64,000 nucleotides of DNA from CBDCHC01 sp965217075 (GTDB lineage: Bacteria > Pseudomonadota > Gammaproteobacteria > PS1 > Pseudothioglobaceae): contig CBDCHC010000016.1 in NCBI GenBank assembly GCA_965217075.1, positions 62,001-126,000 on the forward strand, written 5' to 3'. The notes under the pieces were generated by a model that made no database searches, was not told where the DNA came from, and saw nothing but the letters and a program-made list of their open reading frames with translations. Positions within the stretch are counted from its first letter, which is position 1; every line of letters begins with the position of its first letter. Positions 1-6,815 of the stretch are shown here, piece after piece. A program made the position numbers and the translations under genes.

Positions 1-1
1 A

Positions 2-328
2 ACTATAACAGAGGTGCAAAATAATAGGTTAGATAGTCTGATTGAAAATATTATTAAAACTAAAATAACTAAAGAAGCAATTAATTTAGTTAAAGATTTA
101 GAAAAAGATATTGATACAGAAACTATATCTTATTTATTAGCATCAATCTTGCAACAAAAAAATAAAGTAGCCGGCAAAGACAATATTGGTCTTAATTTAG
201 GTGAAATTAGTCTTTTATCAAAAAAATCATTTAGAAAAAAAGATACTAGTTATAAGAAAAAACGTAACCGACATAAATTTGGTAGTAGTAATAAATATGG
301 TAATAAAAAAACTAATACACGCAGATAA
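2..328 (+). CDS. deaD: DEAD-box RNA helicase, C-terminal end (partial at window edge)
   Basis: The reading frame is open from base 2, so this is the 3' end of a gene that starts outside the window; the GTG at 14 is probably an internal Val codon. The segment TITEVQNNRLDSL followed by a helical stretch and TISYLLASILQQ resembles the region just after the helicase core of DeaD/CsdA proteins (the 'P-x-x-x-E-V' linker and dimerisation helices). The tail is very basic (KKKRNRHK, NKKTNTRR), as in RNA-binding tails of this family. Expected role: ATP-dependent remodelling of rRNA and mRNA structure. The helicase motifs are not visible, so the name rests on the C-terminal pattern only. Confidence 0.6.
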   Translation, partial: TITEVQNNRLDSLIENIIKTKITKEAINLVKDLEKDIDTETISYLLASILQQKNKVAGKDNIGLNLGEISLLSKKSFRKKDTSYKKKRNRHKFGSSNKYGNKKTNTRR

Positions 329-557
329 GAATAAGAGTTTAATATGTTTAGTTATTAGTTATACTTTATAATTTTTTTAGCGATAAAAGTTAGTTTTATA
401 TTGTTATAAATAGTATTAATTAAATTTTATTATAAATATAAAGTGATTTTAACTTATATTATTTTTTGTTTAAAATTTTTAATAGCATAATTGCTGTGAG
501 TGTATAATTATGACATTAATAAATAGTTAGATGACAAAAGTAACATTAAGGTAAAAA

Positions 558-2567
558 ATGAATAGAGAAGAAGCAGAAATAAAATTAAAACAGATTTTTG
601 GATTTGATAGTTTTTTTGACGACCAATGGAAAACTATCGATAGAATACTCCAAAAGAAACGAGTTTTATTAATTGAAAAAACTGGATTTGGAAAATCTTT
701 GACTTTTCAATTTTCAGCTACTCAATTTGATGGCTTAACAATAATTTTTTCACCTCTAATTGCTTTAATGAGAGACCAAATAAAATCACTTAATGGAAAA
801 GGTATCAAAGTTGGTTTAATTAATAGTGAACAAACAGATGATGAAAATAGTTTGACAATACAAAATGCGATAAATAATAAACTTAAAATTTTGTATATTG
901 CACCAGAGAGGCAAGAAAATAGTATATGGCAAGAAGCTGTATCAAAAATGGATATATCTTTTGTAGTAGTAGATGAAGCACATTGTATATCATCTTGGGG
1001 ACATGATTTTAGACCTGCATTTAGAAGAATTATTAATTTAATGCAGGTATTGCCCTCAAACATACCAGTTTTAGCCACTACGGCAACTGCAACAGTTGAT
1101 GTAGCAGAAGATATTAAAAATCAAATTGGTGGAGATATTGAACTCATTCGTGGTGATTTACTTCGTGAAAACCTAAAATTAAATGTAATACATGTAGAGA
1201 ATGAAGAAGCTAAAATGGCTTGGATTTCTAATTATCTTGAAAAAGTCAAGGGTAATGGTATCGTTTATACAGGAACTAGAAGCAATGCAGAGATATTTTC
1301 AAAGTGGTGTGAAAGTGAGAAATTAAATACAATTTATTATCATGCAGGATTAGATAGTGATAGTAGAAAATTGGTTGAAAAAGAGTGGATGAATAATAAA
1401 TTTAAAGCTGTAATCTCAACAAATGCGTTAGGTATGGGTATTGATAAATCAGATATACGATTTATTATTCATACTCAAATAACTCAATCACCAATACATT
1501 ATTATCAAGAAATTGGAAGAGCAGGAAGAGATGGTAAAAATGCTGAAATATTTTTACTTTTTAATCCAAAAGATACTGATTTACCATTAAGTTTTATTAA
1601 TAATGCAAGACCTTCAACTAATAAATATGAAAGAGTTATAAATGCTTTAAAACAAGAGCCATTAGGTGAAAAAAATCTGATGAAAGCAACAAATTTAAAA
1701 CAAACACAAGTGAGAACAATTAAAGCAGATTTATTAGACCAAAAAATTATTAGAGAAGTAATGTACGGTAAAAGTAAAAAATATGAATATCAACATAATG
1801 CACCACAACTTGATACAACAGTATTTGAGAATTTAAGAAATCACAGATTAGAAGAGTTTAATAAAATGCTTGAATATATAAATACTGATAGTTGTAAAAT
1901 GCTTTATTTATGTAATTATTTAGGCGATACTAACTCTCAGAGTTGTGAAATTTGTGACAGCTGTTTGCATAATAAATATCAATTTTCAATGAGTAAAAAT
2001 GATAAAGAAAAAATCGAAAAATTTCAAGATAATTTTTTTCCTGTTTTAGAAGTTGAAACAGCTAAAACTAATTTAATAAATGGTGTTGCCTCATCATATT
2101 ATGGTTTTTCAAATGTTGGAGCAATTATACATAAATGTAAATATGAAAATGGTGGTGATTACCCACTGATATTATTAAAACAAACTCTTAGAGTCTTTGG
2201 TAGAACATTTAAAGAACAAAAATTTGATTTAGTTTTATTTGTTCCACCAACTAAATCTGGAAAATTAGTAGAAAATTTTGCAAATAAAATAGCTTCTACT
2301 TTAAAACTACCCATTTCAGCATTGGTAAAAACCAGAAATACAAAAGAACAAAAAATATTTCAAATTTCAGCATTAAAAGTTGAAAACATAAAAGATGCTT
2401 TTGAGATAAATATTGATATAATCGGCAAATCAATTTTACTTATAGATGATATATTTGATAGTGGTGCAACAATTAAAGAAATAGGTAGAATGCTTACAAC
2501 TAAAGGTGCAAAAGTTATAGCACCATTAGTAATAGCAAAAACTGTAGGAGGCGATATTGCAAACTGA
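558..2567 (+). CDS. RecQ-like DNA helicase fused to a phosphoribosyltransferase domain
   Basis: The N-terminal part is a superfamily 2 RecQ-type helicase: Walker A TGFGKS (residues 42-47; the usual RecQ form is TGGGKS), DEAH (139-142) followed by CISSWGHDFRPAF, the QEIGRAGRDG motif, and a RecQ zinc site with spaced cysteines ending CEICDSC. Instead of an HRDC domain, the last about 150 residues form a type I phosphoribosyltransferase fold, with the PRPP loop LLIDDIFDSGAT near residues 627-640. The protein (669 aa) lies inside cassette 1 and overlaps the DprA-like gene by 11 bases. PRTase plus DprA-like pairs are known from ShosTA, where the PRTase is the toxin. A defence role here is inference. 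A housekeeping RecQ is less likely given the domain swap and context. Confidence 0.85.
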   Translation: MNREEAEIKLKQIFGFDSFFDDQWKTIDRILQKKRVLLIEKTGFGKSLTFQFSATQFDGLTIIFSPLIALMRDQIKSLNGKGIKVGLINSEQTDDENSLTIQNAINNKLKILYIAPERQENSIWQEAVSKMDISFVVVDEAHCISSWGHDFRPAFRRIINLMQVLPSNIPVLATTATATVDVAEDIKNQIGGDIELIRGDLLRENLKLNVIHVENEEAKMAWISNYLEKVKGNGIVYTGTRSNAEIFSKWCESEKLNTIYYHAGLDSDSRKLVEKEWMNNKFKAVISTNALGMGIDKSDIRFIIHTQITQSPIHYYQEIGRAGRDGKNAEIFLLFNPKDTDLPLSFINNARPSTNKYERVINALKQEPLGEKNLMKATNLKQTQVRTIKADLLDQKIIREVMYGKSKKYEYQHNAPQLDTTVFENLRNHRLEEFNKMLEYINTDSCKMLYLCNYLGDTNSQSCEICDSCLHNKYQFSMSKNDKEKIEKFQDNFFPVLEVETAKTNLINGVASSYYGFSNVGAIIHKCKYENGGDYPLILLKQTLRVFGRTFKEQKFDLVLFVPPTKSGKLVENFANKIASTLKLPISALVKTRNTKEQKIFQISALKVENIKDAFEINIDIIGKSILLIDDIFDSGATIKEIGRMLTTKGAKVIAPLVIAKTVGGDIAN

Positions 2568-3666
2568 TTTAGTTTATTGGATACTATTTGCACATCTACC
2601 AAGATGGACGACATTAAAAACAAATAAGTTAATTGTTAGAATTATACATAATCAAAAAATTACATTTGAAGAATTTTTTAATTTACCTCATGATGAATGG
2701 GTTGAAACATTTAAACTTGAGAATAAAGAGATAAATGATTTAGAAACTGCTAGGAAAGAATTGCCTAATTATTCTTTTTTACTTGAAGATATGCTTAGTC
2801 AAGGATATGAATTAATACCATTTAATTCAAGTGACTATCCAAAAACTTTAAAAGATAATCTAAAATTAAAATTCGCTCCACCACTTATTTATATTAAAGG
2901 AAGTAAAAGCCTTTTAAATAATGATACTATCGCAATCGTTGGTTCAAGAAAAGCAGGTGCTATATCATTAGACTTTACAAAAAATATTGCAATAAATGCT
3001 ACTAAAGAATATAAATGTGTTGTGAGTGGAGGTGCAAAAGGTGTTGACCAAACAGCACTAGATGAAAGTATTAAAGCAAATGGTCATAGTATATTAGTTT
3101 TACCACAAGGAATTCTAACTTTTTCTAGTGGTATGAAAAAATACTATAAACACATAATTGAAGGTAACTTAGTTATATTAAGTACTTTTTTTCCAAAAGC
3201 TGGGTGGAGTACAGGTCTTGCTATGGGAAGAAATAAATATATTTATGGATTATCAAAAGAAATATATGTAGCACAATCTGATAGTAAAGGTGGAACTTGG
3301 TCTGGTGTTTTAGAAGGATTAAAGGCTGATAGAATTATATATATTAGAAATCCAAATAAAGATGAAAAAAATGCTAATGATTTACTTATATTAAAAGGTG
3401 CAAATGCGGTTGATATAAATGGTAATTTACTTGAAACAGATAAAATAGATGAAATTACACTTGATGAAAAAATCAAAAATTCAATTAAAGGTATAGCATT
3501 AACAGCTAAACAAATTAAAGAAAAAATAAATTATGACATTGATACAAGAAAGTTTTCATTATATTTAAGTGGATTATCTTTTGTTAAAAAAGAAAAGAAA
3601 GGTAGTTCTAATGTATTTATATATAAGGCTGAAAGCACACAACTAAGTTTATTTGATATAAACTGA
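2557..3666 (+). CDS. DprA-like Rossmann-fold protein, probable partner or antitoxin of the RecQ-PRTase
   Basis: The protein (369 aa) has the DprA/Smf architecture: an N-terminal helical region, then a Rossmann domain with AIVGSRKAG, SGGAKGVDQTAL and VLPQG, and a C-terminal winged-helix-like region. It departs from housekeeping DprA: canonical SGLA-x-GID is SGGAKGVD, and the SGSL-x-TA loop is replaced by KGGTW. The start is a TTG at 2557, chosen because a strong Shine-Dalgarno (GGAGG, 2547-2551) sits 5 nt upstream. The start lies inside the upstream gene, so translation is probably coupled, as in toxin-antitoxin pairs. In ShosTA the DprA homologue (ShosA) neutralises the PRTase; the same relation is proposed here by analogy only. 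Confidence 0.85.
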   Translation: MQTDLVYWILFAHLPRWTTLKTNKLIVRIIHNQKITFEEFFNLPHDEWVETFKLENKEINDLETARKELPNYSFLLEDMLSQGYELIPFNSSDYPKTLKDNLKLKFAPPLIYIKGSKSLLNNDTIAIVGSRKAGAISLDFTKNIAINATKEYKCVVSGGAKGVDQTALDESIKANGHSILVLPQGILTFSSGMKKYYKHIIEGNLVILSTFFPKAGWSTGLAMGRNKYIYGLSKEIYVAQSDSKGGTWSGVLEGLKADRIIYIRNPNKDEKNANDLLILKGANAVDINGNLLETDKIDEITLDEKIKNSIKGIALTAKQIKEKINYDIDTRKFSLYLSGLSFVKKEKKGSSNVFIYKAESTQLSLFDIN

Positions 3667-3676
3667 TAAGCAAGTC

Positions 3677-3745
3677 ATCTAACAAATCGTAGAAGCTAAC
3701 AAGTAACCTTATCAGGTTACTTGTAGCTTAACTCAACCGTTAGAG
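3677..3745 (+). other. attC site 1 (end of RecQ-PRTase/DprA cassette)
   Basis: R'' is ATCTAAC (3677-3683) and the R' region is GTTAGAG (3739-3745). Between them lies an imperfect palindrome: AAGCTA+ACAAGTAACCT pairs with AGGTTACTTG+TAGCTT, leaving one unpaired A, like the extrahelical bases that orient attC recombination. The right side GCTTAACTCAACCGTTAGAG closely resembles the right half of the classical aadA attC. Length is 69 bp, in the normal range. The predicted crossover is between G3739 and T3740. Confidence 0.8.
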
Positions 3746-3934
3746 CCGACCCTACGGGTCGGCTCTAACGGTGCGAGTTAAACATTTCAAGCCTTGACAA
3801 AACCCCGTAGGGTTTGTCTAACAAGGCGTTGAAACGGACATTTGCTTCGCAAACTATCCGCCAAAATTTACTTTTACTACGAAAACAAGTTTTCTAGTAA
3901 AATTAAAAATTTTGGTGCAGTTTAACTCGCACCG
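3740..3934 (+). mobile_element. ORF-less gene cassette 2 (almost entirely attC)
   Basis: Between the crossover points of attC1 and attC2 there is no credible ORF. The first 32 bases belong to a near-perfect hairpin (3737-3771, 16-bp stem, 3-nt loop TAC). The rest is inverted repeats, including an 18-nt pair at 3766-3783 and 3920-3937. It behaves as a cassette because its start (TTAGAG) is complementary to its own R'' (CTCTAAC). Possible roles are a spacer, a terminator-like insulator or a small RNA; none is shown by sequence. Confidence 0.65.
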
Positions 3935-3940
3935 TTATGC
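3763..3940 (+). other. attC site 2 (long form, about 178 bp)
   Basis: R'' is CTCTAAC (3763-3769) and R' is GTTATGC (3934-3940). The outer stem is a perfect 18-bp inverted repeat (TAACGGTGCGAGTTAAAC against its complement at 3920-3937). Inside are further stems with single bulged bases: TTTCAAGCCTTG against CAAGGCGTTGAAA, GACAAAACCC against GGGTTTGTC, TTTGC-TTC-GCAAA, and TTTTACTA against TAGTAAAA. A second core-like GTCTAACAAGGCGTTGAAACG (3816 onward) looks like the left half of another attC, so the site may be two attC sites nested or fused. Confidence 0.7.
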
Positions 3941-3961
3941 TATTAATTTAAGGTTTGATAT

Positions 3962-4645
3962 ATGACCGCAACGCAAAAAATATTTGAACATCAAATTTGG
4001 CATTTATTCTCGCTAGTATTTTTAATTCTTGCTGTAAAACTGTACGTATCTAGTAGGCTAGTAATTCTCGATGGTTTATTATGGGGTGTAAGTACAAACT
4101 TATGGTTTTGGTTGGCCATGGCTACACCCATTATTCATCAAATTTATGTTTGGTTGGTATGGAGATTTGAGCTTTACCTGAGAGTGTTTTCAAATAAATT
4201 TGGCACAAAAAAAGCATTTAACATTTATGCAGTTGGATTTTCGTTTCTTTTTATTAGCCGTCTAATTACAATTATTTTTCTTGCGATAAGCGGTAAAAAT
4301 ACATTACATTTAAACCCGATTATTGTGTATGTTTTTGCAGCACTGATTACGCCACTTGTTATTTATCTTTTTTATTCAGTCAAAAAATACTTTACTATTG
4401 ACAGAGCATATGGAATTGATCACTTCGATAAAAATTACAATGAACCTTATGTGAAAAATGGGATATTTAAATATACTGATAATGGGATGTATGTTTCTGG
4501 GCTAATGATCCTCTATTTGCCAGGGCTGTTATTTTTATCTGAAGCAGCACTATTGGTTGCGCTGTTTAATCATATTTATATTTGGGTGCATTATTACTTT
4601 ACAGAACGACCAGATATGCTGGTAATTTATGGTGATGCGCCATAA
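3962..4645 (+). CDS. Membrane methyltransferase-like protein (PEMT/ICMT superfamily), cassette 3
   Basis: A 227-aa polytopic membrane protein with about six hydrophobic segments. The C-terminal part carries GIFKYTDNGMYVSG, a long hydrophobic stretch, then HYYFTERPDMLVIYG. This is the pattern of phospholipid / isoprenylcysteine methyltransferases (GIFKYTRNPMY...ERPDM..IYG), where these segments bind SAM at the membrane; the usual Pro after Asn is Gly here. The likely reaction is SAM-dependent methylation of a lipid or membrane amine, but the substrate cannot be read. The gene sits alone in a cassette starting at 3935 and ending in attC3. The start codon ATG at 3962 follows an AAGG-containing leader. 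Confidence 0.65.
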   Translation: MTATQKIFEHQIWHLFSLVFLILAVKLYVSSRLVILDGLLWGVSTNLWFWLAMATPIIHQIYVWLVWRFELYLRVFSNKFGTKKAFNIYAVGFSFLFISRLITIIFLAISGKNTLHLNPIIVYVFAALITPLVIYLFYSVKKYFTIDRAYGIDHFDKNYNEPYVKNGIFKYTDNGMYVSGLMILYLPGLLFLSEAALLVALFNHIYIWVHYYFTERPDMLVIYGDAP

Positions 4646-4660
4646 GAATTACAGTAACAA

Positions 4661-4724
4661 GCATAACAAGGCAATTCAACTTTGGACTCTCATCGGCGGC
4701 AAAAAAGCGCCGCGCCTGTTAATT
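4661..4724 (+). other. attC site 3 (end of cassette 3, degenerate R')
   Basis: R'' GCATAAC (4661-4667) exactly complements the start of cassette 3 (GTTATGC). The site continues AAGGCAATTCAAC, has a GC-rich tip (CGGCG/CGCCG around 4694-4712) and returns through GCCTG to GTTAATT (4718-4724). The last box departs from GTTRRRY at one base, as expected if it is the chromosomal flank rather than another cassette. This marks the right edge of the array. Confidence 0.7.
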
Positions 4725-4742
4725 GCGATATTAAGAAAAATA

Positions 4743-4867
4743 GGGACAGGCTGCTTTATTGGTAAAAATGGCAGCGTGTTTCTTTAATTTTTTTGGTGTA
4801 TTCTCTTGTCATTTTGGACTCCTAAATTGTTAAAATTTAGTGTTCAGTTTTTTAGGGGAACTTCAGG
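4743..4867 (-). mobile_element. Insertion-sequence remnant (IS3-like left end and transposase start)
   Basis: Read on the minus strand from 4867, the sequence has an end-like stretch (CCTGAAGTTCCCCTAAAAAA, 4867-4848), an AT-rich leader, a Shine-Dalgarno AGGAGT, and ATG at 4813 beginning MTREYTKKIKE before a stop. This is the layout and N-terminus expected of an IS3-type OrfA, cut off after about 15 codons. GGGACAGGCTGCTTTA (4743-4758) and two further copies of a GGGGA...CTACTTTAATT motif (4855-4878, 4910-4931) suggest repeated IS ends. The family is a guess from layout; no complete transposase remains. Confidence 0.45.
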
Positions 4868-4917
4868 CTACTTTAATTAATATACTCGGACAGACAAAAT
4901 ATAATTTATGGGGACTG

Positions 4918-5348
4918 CTACTTTAATTTTTTATTTTTTTGAAATTGCTCTATGACATTTTTTTTAATTTGAGTAGAAGAGGTTCGTGGATAGTATTGAA
5001 TTTGATGTACCTTTTTTCCTTGTTTATCAAAGTATTTTTCTACATTATGATTATGAGGCTTTCTGCCTAGTCTTCTCCAATAACAAAAATATCTGCTCCA
5101 ACCTGCTCACAAACAGAAAGGTAATCCAGTTTATGATAGGGCAGAACAATATCCACACAGCGAAGCGCTTTAAGCATTTCGATGCGCTGTTCAAGCGGAA
5201 TAATTGGGATATTAGGTTTATATAATTTGATAACCTCATCAGAAGCAATGCCAATAACAACCGTTTCACCTAATGTGGCGCAATATTCCAATAATGCAAG
5301 ATGACCAACATGTAATAAATCAAAGGTACCTACTGTATATACGACCAT
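4918..5348 (-). pseudogene. Glycerol-3-phosphate/ethanolamine-phosphate-type cytidylyltransferase, frameshifted
   Basis: The N-terminal 93 codons (5348-5070) read GTFDLLHVGH, the nucleotide-binding HxGH motif of the cytidylyltransferase family, and end at GED. The frame then breaks near 5066-5069. One base over, the protein resumes as GRKPHNHNVEKYF...QYYPRTSSTQIKKN and ends at TAG 4918-4920. GEDWG is expected at the break, so about one base is missing. The family joins CTP to a phosphorylated alcohol for lipid headgroup or polymer synthesis. The gene follows a CDP-alcohol phosphatidyltransferase pseudogene in the same direction, with a good AGGAG site before 5348. Either a pseudogene or a sequence error. 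Confidence 0.75.
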
Positions 5349-5392
5349 TATTAAGCTTAACTCCTAAATTAAAGTAATTTTTATTCTATTTT

Positions 5393-6045
5393 CTACAGAA
5401 GTTTATAGCTATAGATACACGTTATTCCTAGTGTATAAATAGCAAGAATATAAACATTGACTGGGTTGCCAGAAAGTTTTGGCATTTTTACTTGCGAAAT
5501 ATTCAAAGTAGCAAGCCCTAGAACGCTGATGTAAAGAATAATAGAAAATATCCCTCCGCTAAAAATACCTTCAAATAAAAATATAAAAACCAATATGATA
5601 TTATTGTTATCAAGAGCCATGCCTGTATATTTTGACTCTCTAGAAAGACCATAGGTATTAAAATAGCTAAGACGAATAGCACTAGCAGAAATTATCAGAA
5701 ACGCTCCAGGTATAAAGATTGGATTAAACTTGCCGTAACTCAAAAGAAGAATAGCAGGCGATACACCATAGTTTACAATATCTATTAAGGAATCAAGTTG
5801 CCCGCCAAAAAACCTTGTTTATTTGTTCGTCCTCTCATTCTTCTAGCGATTAGTCCATCTGCCCAGTCAAATGCAACGGCCCAGATCATACCAATCATTG
5901 CAGCGTGATACATTCCTAAAATACTCAAGTAAATAGCTAATACAGTACAAGCTAGCCCAGCAAGTGAACACAAATTAGGAATATCTTTTACAAAGGAAAT
6001 AATTGTAGGTTGTAAATCCTGAGATTCTGCTTTTTGTGAAGTCAT
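5393..6045 (-). pseudogene. CDP-alcohol phosphatidyltransferase (PssA-like), frameshifted
   Basis: The first part (6045-5785) runs MTSQKAESQ... to the family signature DGLIARRMRGRTNKQGF and then leaves frame. The second part (from about 5808 to 5393) reads GGQLDSLIDIVNYGVSPAILLLSYGKFNP and continues through four membrane helices. The frames join at a run of six bases (5807-5812), so one extra base splits the active-site motif D-G-x2-A-R-x8-G-x3-D-x3-D, which would otherwise be intact. At about 217 aa the repaired protein matches type II phosphatidylserine synthase size and has the conserved ASAIRLSYFN segment. Probable role: moving phosphatidyl from CDP-diacylglycerol to serine or another alcohol in the inner membrane. 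Confidence 0.8.
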
Positions 6046-6144
6046 TGAATCCTAAACTTAAATACTATACTCTTTTAATTTAGATTAAGGTTTATTTTAT
6101 TTTAATATAATTGGATAAAAAGGGAAAGAATAAAAGAACGGGAA

Positions 6145-6167
6145 CAACTTGAAGTTCCCTAAAAAAA
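6145..6167 (-). repeat. Inverted copy of the IS end at 4848-4867
   Basis: TGAAGTTCCCTAAAAAAA (6150-6167) is the reverse complement of the end at 4848-4865 with one base missing. Together with that end it brackets the two phospholipid pseudogenes. A short dyad (GGGAAC...GTTCCC, 6140-6159) overlaps it. Confidence 0.5.
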
Positions 6168-6273
6168 GTAATGAGTAAATTATTTTAAAATAAAATATAC
6201 TATGTATAATGTTGATTTTTTAATAAATGACTAAGCACATAATGAAAATAATATTAAATAGGTACTTAAATAT

Positions 6274-6546
6274 ATGAAAATTACTCAAACTGTATTGGCC
6301 TTTGTAGCAGCATTATTTGGCATAGTTACAATATTTGCAGGCACTCGCGTCCTTCTTGGTTCAGACCCAGGATACATTGTTTTTCGACCGTTATTAATCT
6401 ACAACGTAACAATGGGTATTGTATATATTGTAGCAGGTATTATAATTTTGCGTAACCTAAAACAAGGCAAGAATATAGCAACAGCTATATTCTCACTTAA
6501 TCTAGCCGTACTAGCAGTAATTTATTTTTTTGTACACAAAAGATAG
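6274..6546 (+). CDS. Small hypothetical membrane protein
   Basis: A 90-aa protein with three clear hydrophobic segments (about residues 5-25, 41-60 and 68-86), a short loop with GSDPGY, and a basic C-terminus (HKR). It is not recognised as a named family. It lies at the end of the accessory island, between an IS-end copy and the first core gene, and its codon use is less AT-skewed than that of argJ downstream. Confidence 0.6.
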   Translation: MKITQTVLAFVAALFGIVTIFAGTRVLLGSDPGYIVFRPLLIYNVTMGIVYIVAGIIILRNLKQGKNIATAIFSLNLAVLAVIYFFVHKR

Positions 6547-6574
6547 CTTAATTGCTATTGAGAGTCTTCGCGCT

Positions 6575-6670
6575 ATGTCTTTACGAACCGTAGTATGGCT
6601 TACTGTGTTTGCTATGCTAGTGTGGTTAAGTTACAGAAGCAAACTCTACAGTATAAAGCAAGATGTTTAA
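6575..6670 (+). CDS. Possible 31-aa membrane peptide
   Basis: A short frame MSLRTVVWLTVFAMLVWLSYRSKLYSIKQDV holds one hydrophobic helix with a basic C-terminal flank. It follows the 90-aa membrane protein by 28 bases. There is no clear ribosome site, so it may be chance; it is recorded because the composition is membrane-like throughout. Confidence 0.25.
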   Translation: MSLRTVVWLTVFAMLVWLSYRSKLYSIKQDV

Positions 6671-6815
6671 CAAGAATATTAATTTTTTCAAAGAATATTA
6701 TAAGATTTGAGTTAAGAATTTTATTTTCTAAATTTTAAGGTTAAATATTTTTATCTAAATAATAAAAATAGTTATAATTTTTGTTATGTTAAAATAATGA
6801 AATTTAATTATAGAT

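Larger units (their letters stand above)
527..4719 (+). mobile_element. Integron-type gene cassette array (three cassettes, no integrase seen)
   Basis: Three consecutive units each begin with TTRRRY-like bases and end in an attC-like site. The R'' box of each unit is the complement of that unit's own first bases: cassette 1 starts GTTAGAT (526-532) and ends with R'' ATCTAAC (3677-3683); cassette 2 starts GTTAGAG (3739-3745) and has CTCTAAC (3763-3769); cassette 3 starts GTTATGC (3934-3940) and has GCATAAC (4661-4667). This is what a circularising cassette requires. No intI lies in the window, so this is either the end of a longer integron or a cluster of attC sites lacking an integrase (CALIN). 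The left junction is G526/T527; the right one is about G4718/T4719. Confidence 0.8.

Noticed and set aside
329..526. An attI site or integrase remnant before the cassette array
   Set aside because: The stretch is AT-rich with no second core site or tyrosine recombinase coding sequence that I could recognise; only a weak TATAAT box (503-508) stands out.
3737..3771. The strong 16-bp hairpin as a plain rho-independent terminator
   Set aside because: There is no T tract after the stem, and its two arms are the cassette start and the R'' box, so the cassette explanation fits better.
4986..5225. Plus-strand open frame of about 79 codons
   Set aside because: It is antisense to the cytidylyltransferase pseudogene, which has clear family motifs, and has no plausible protein pattern.
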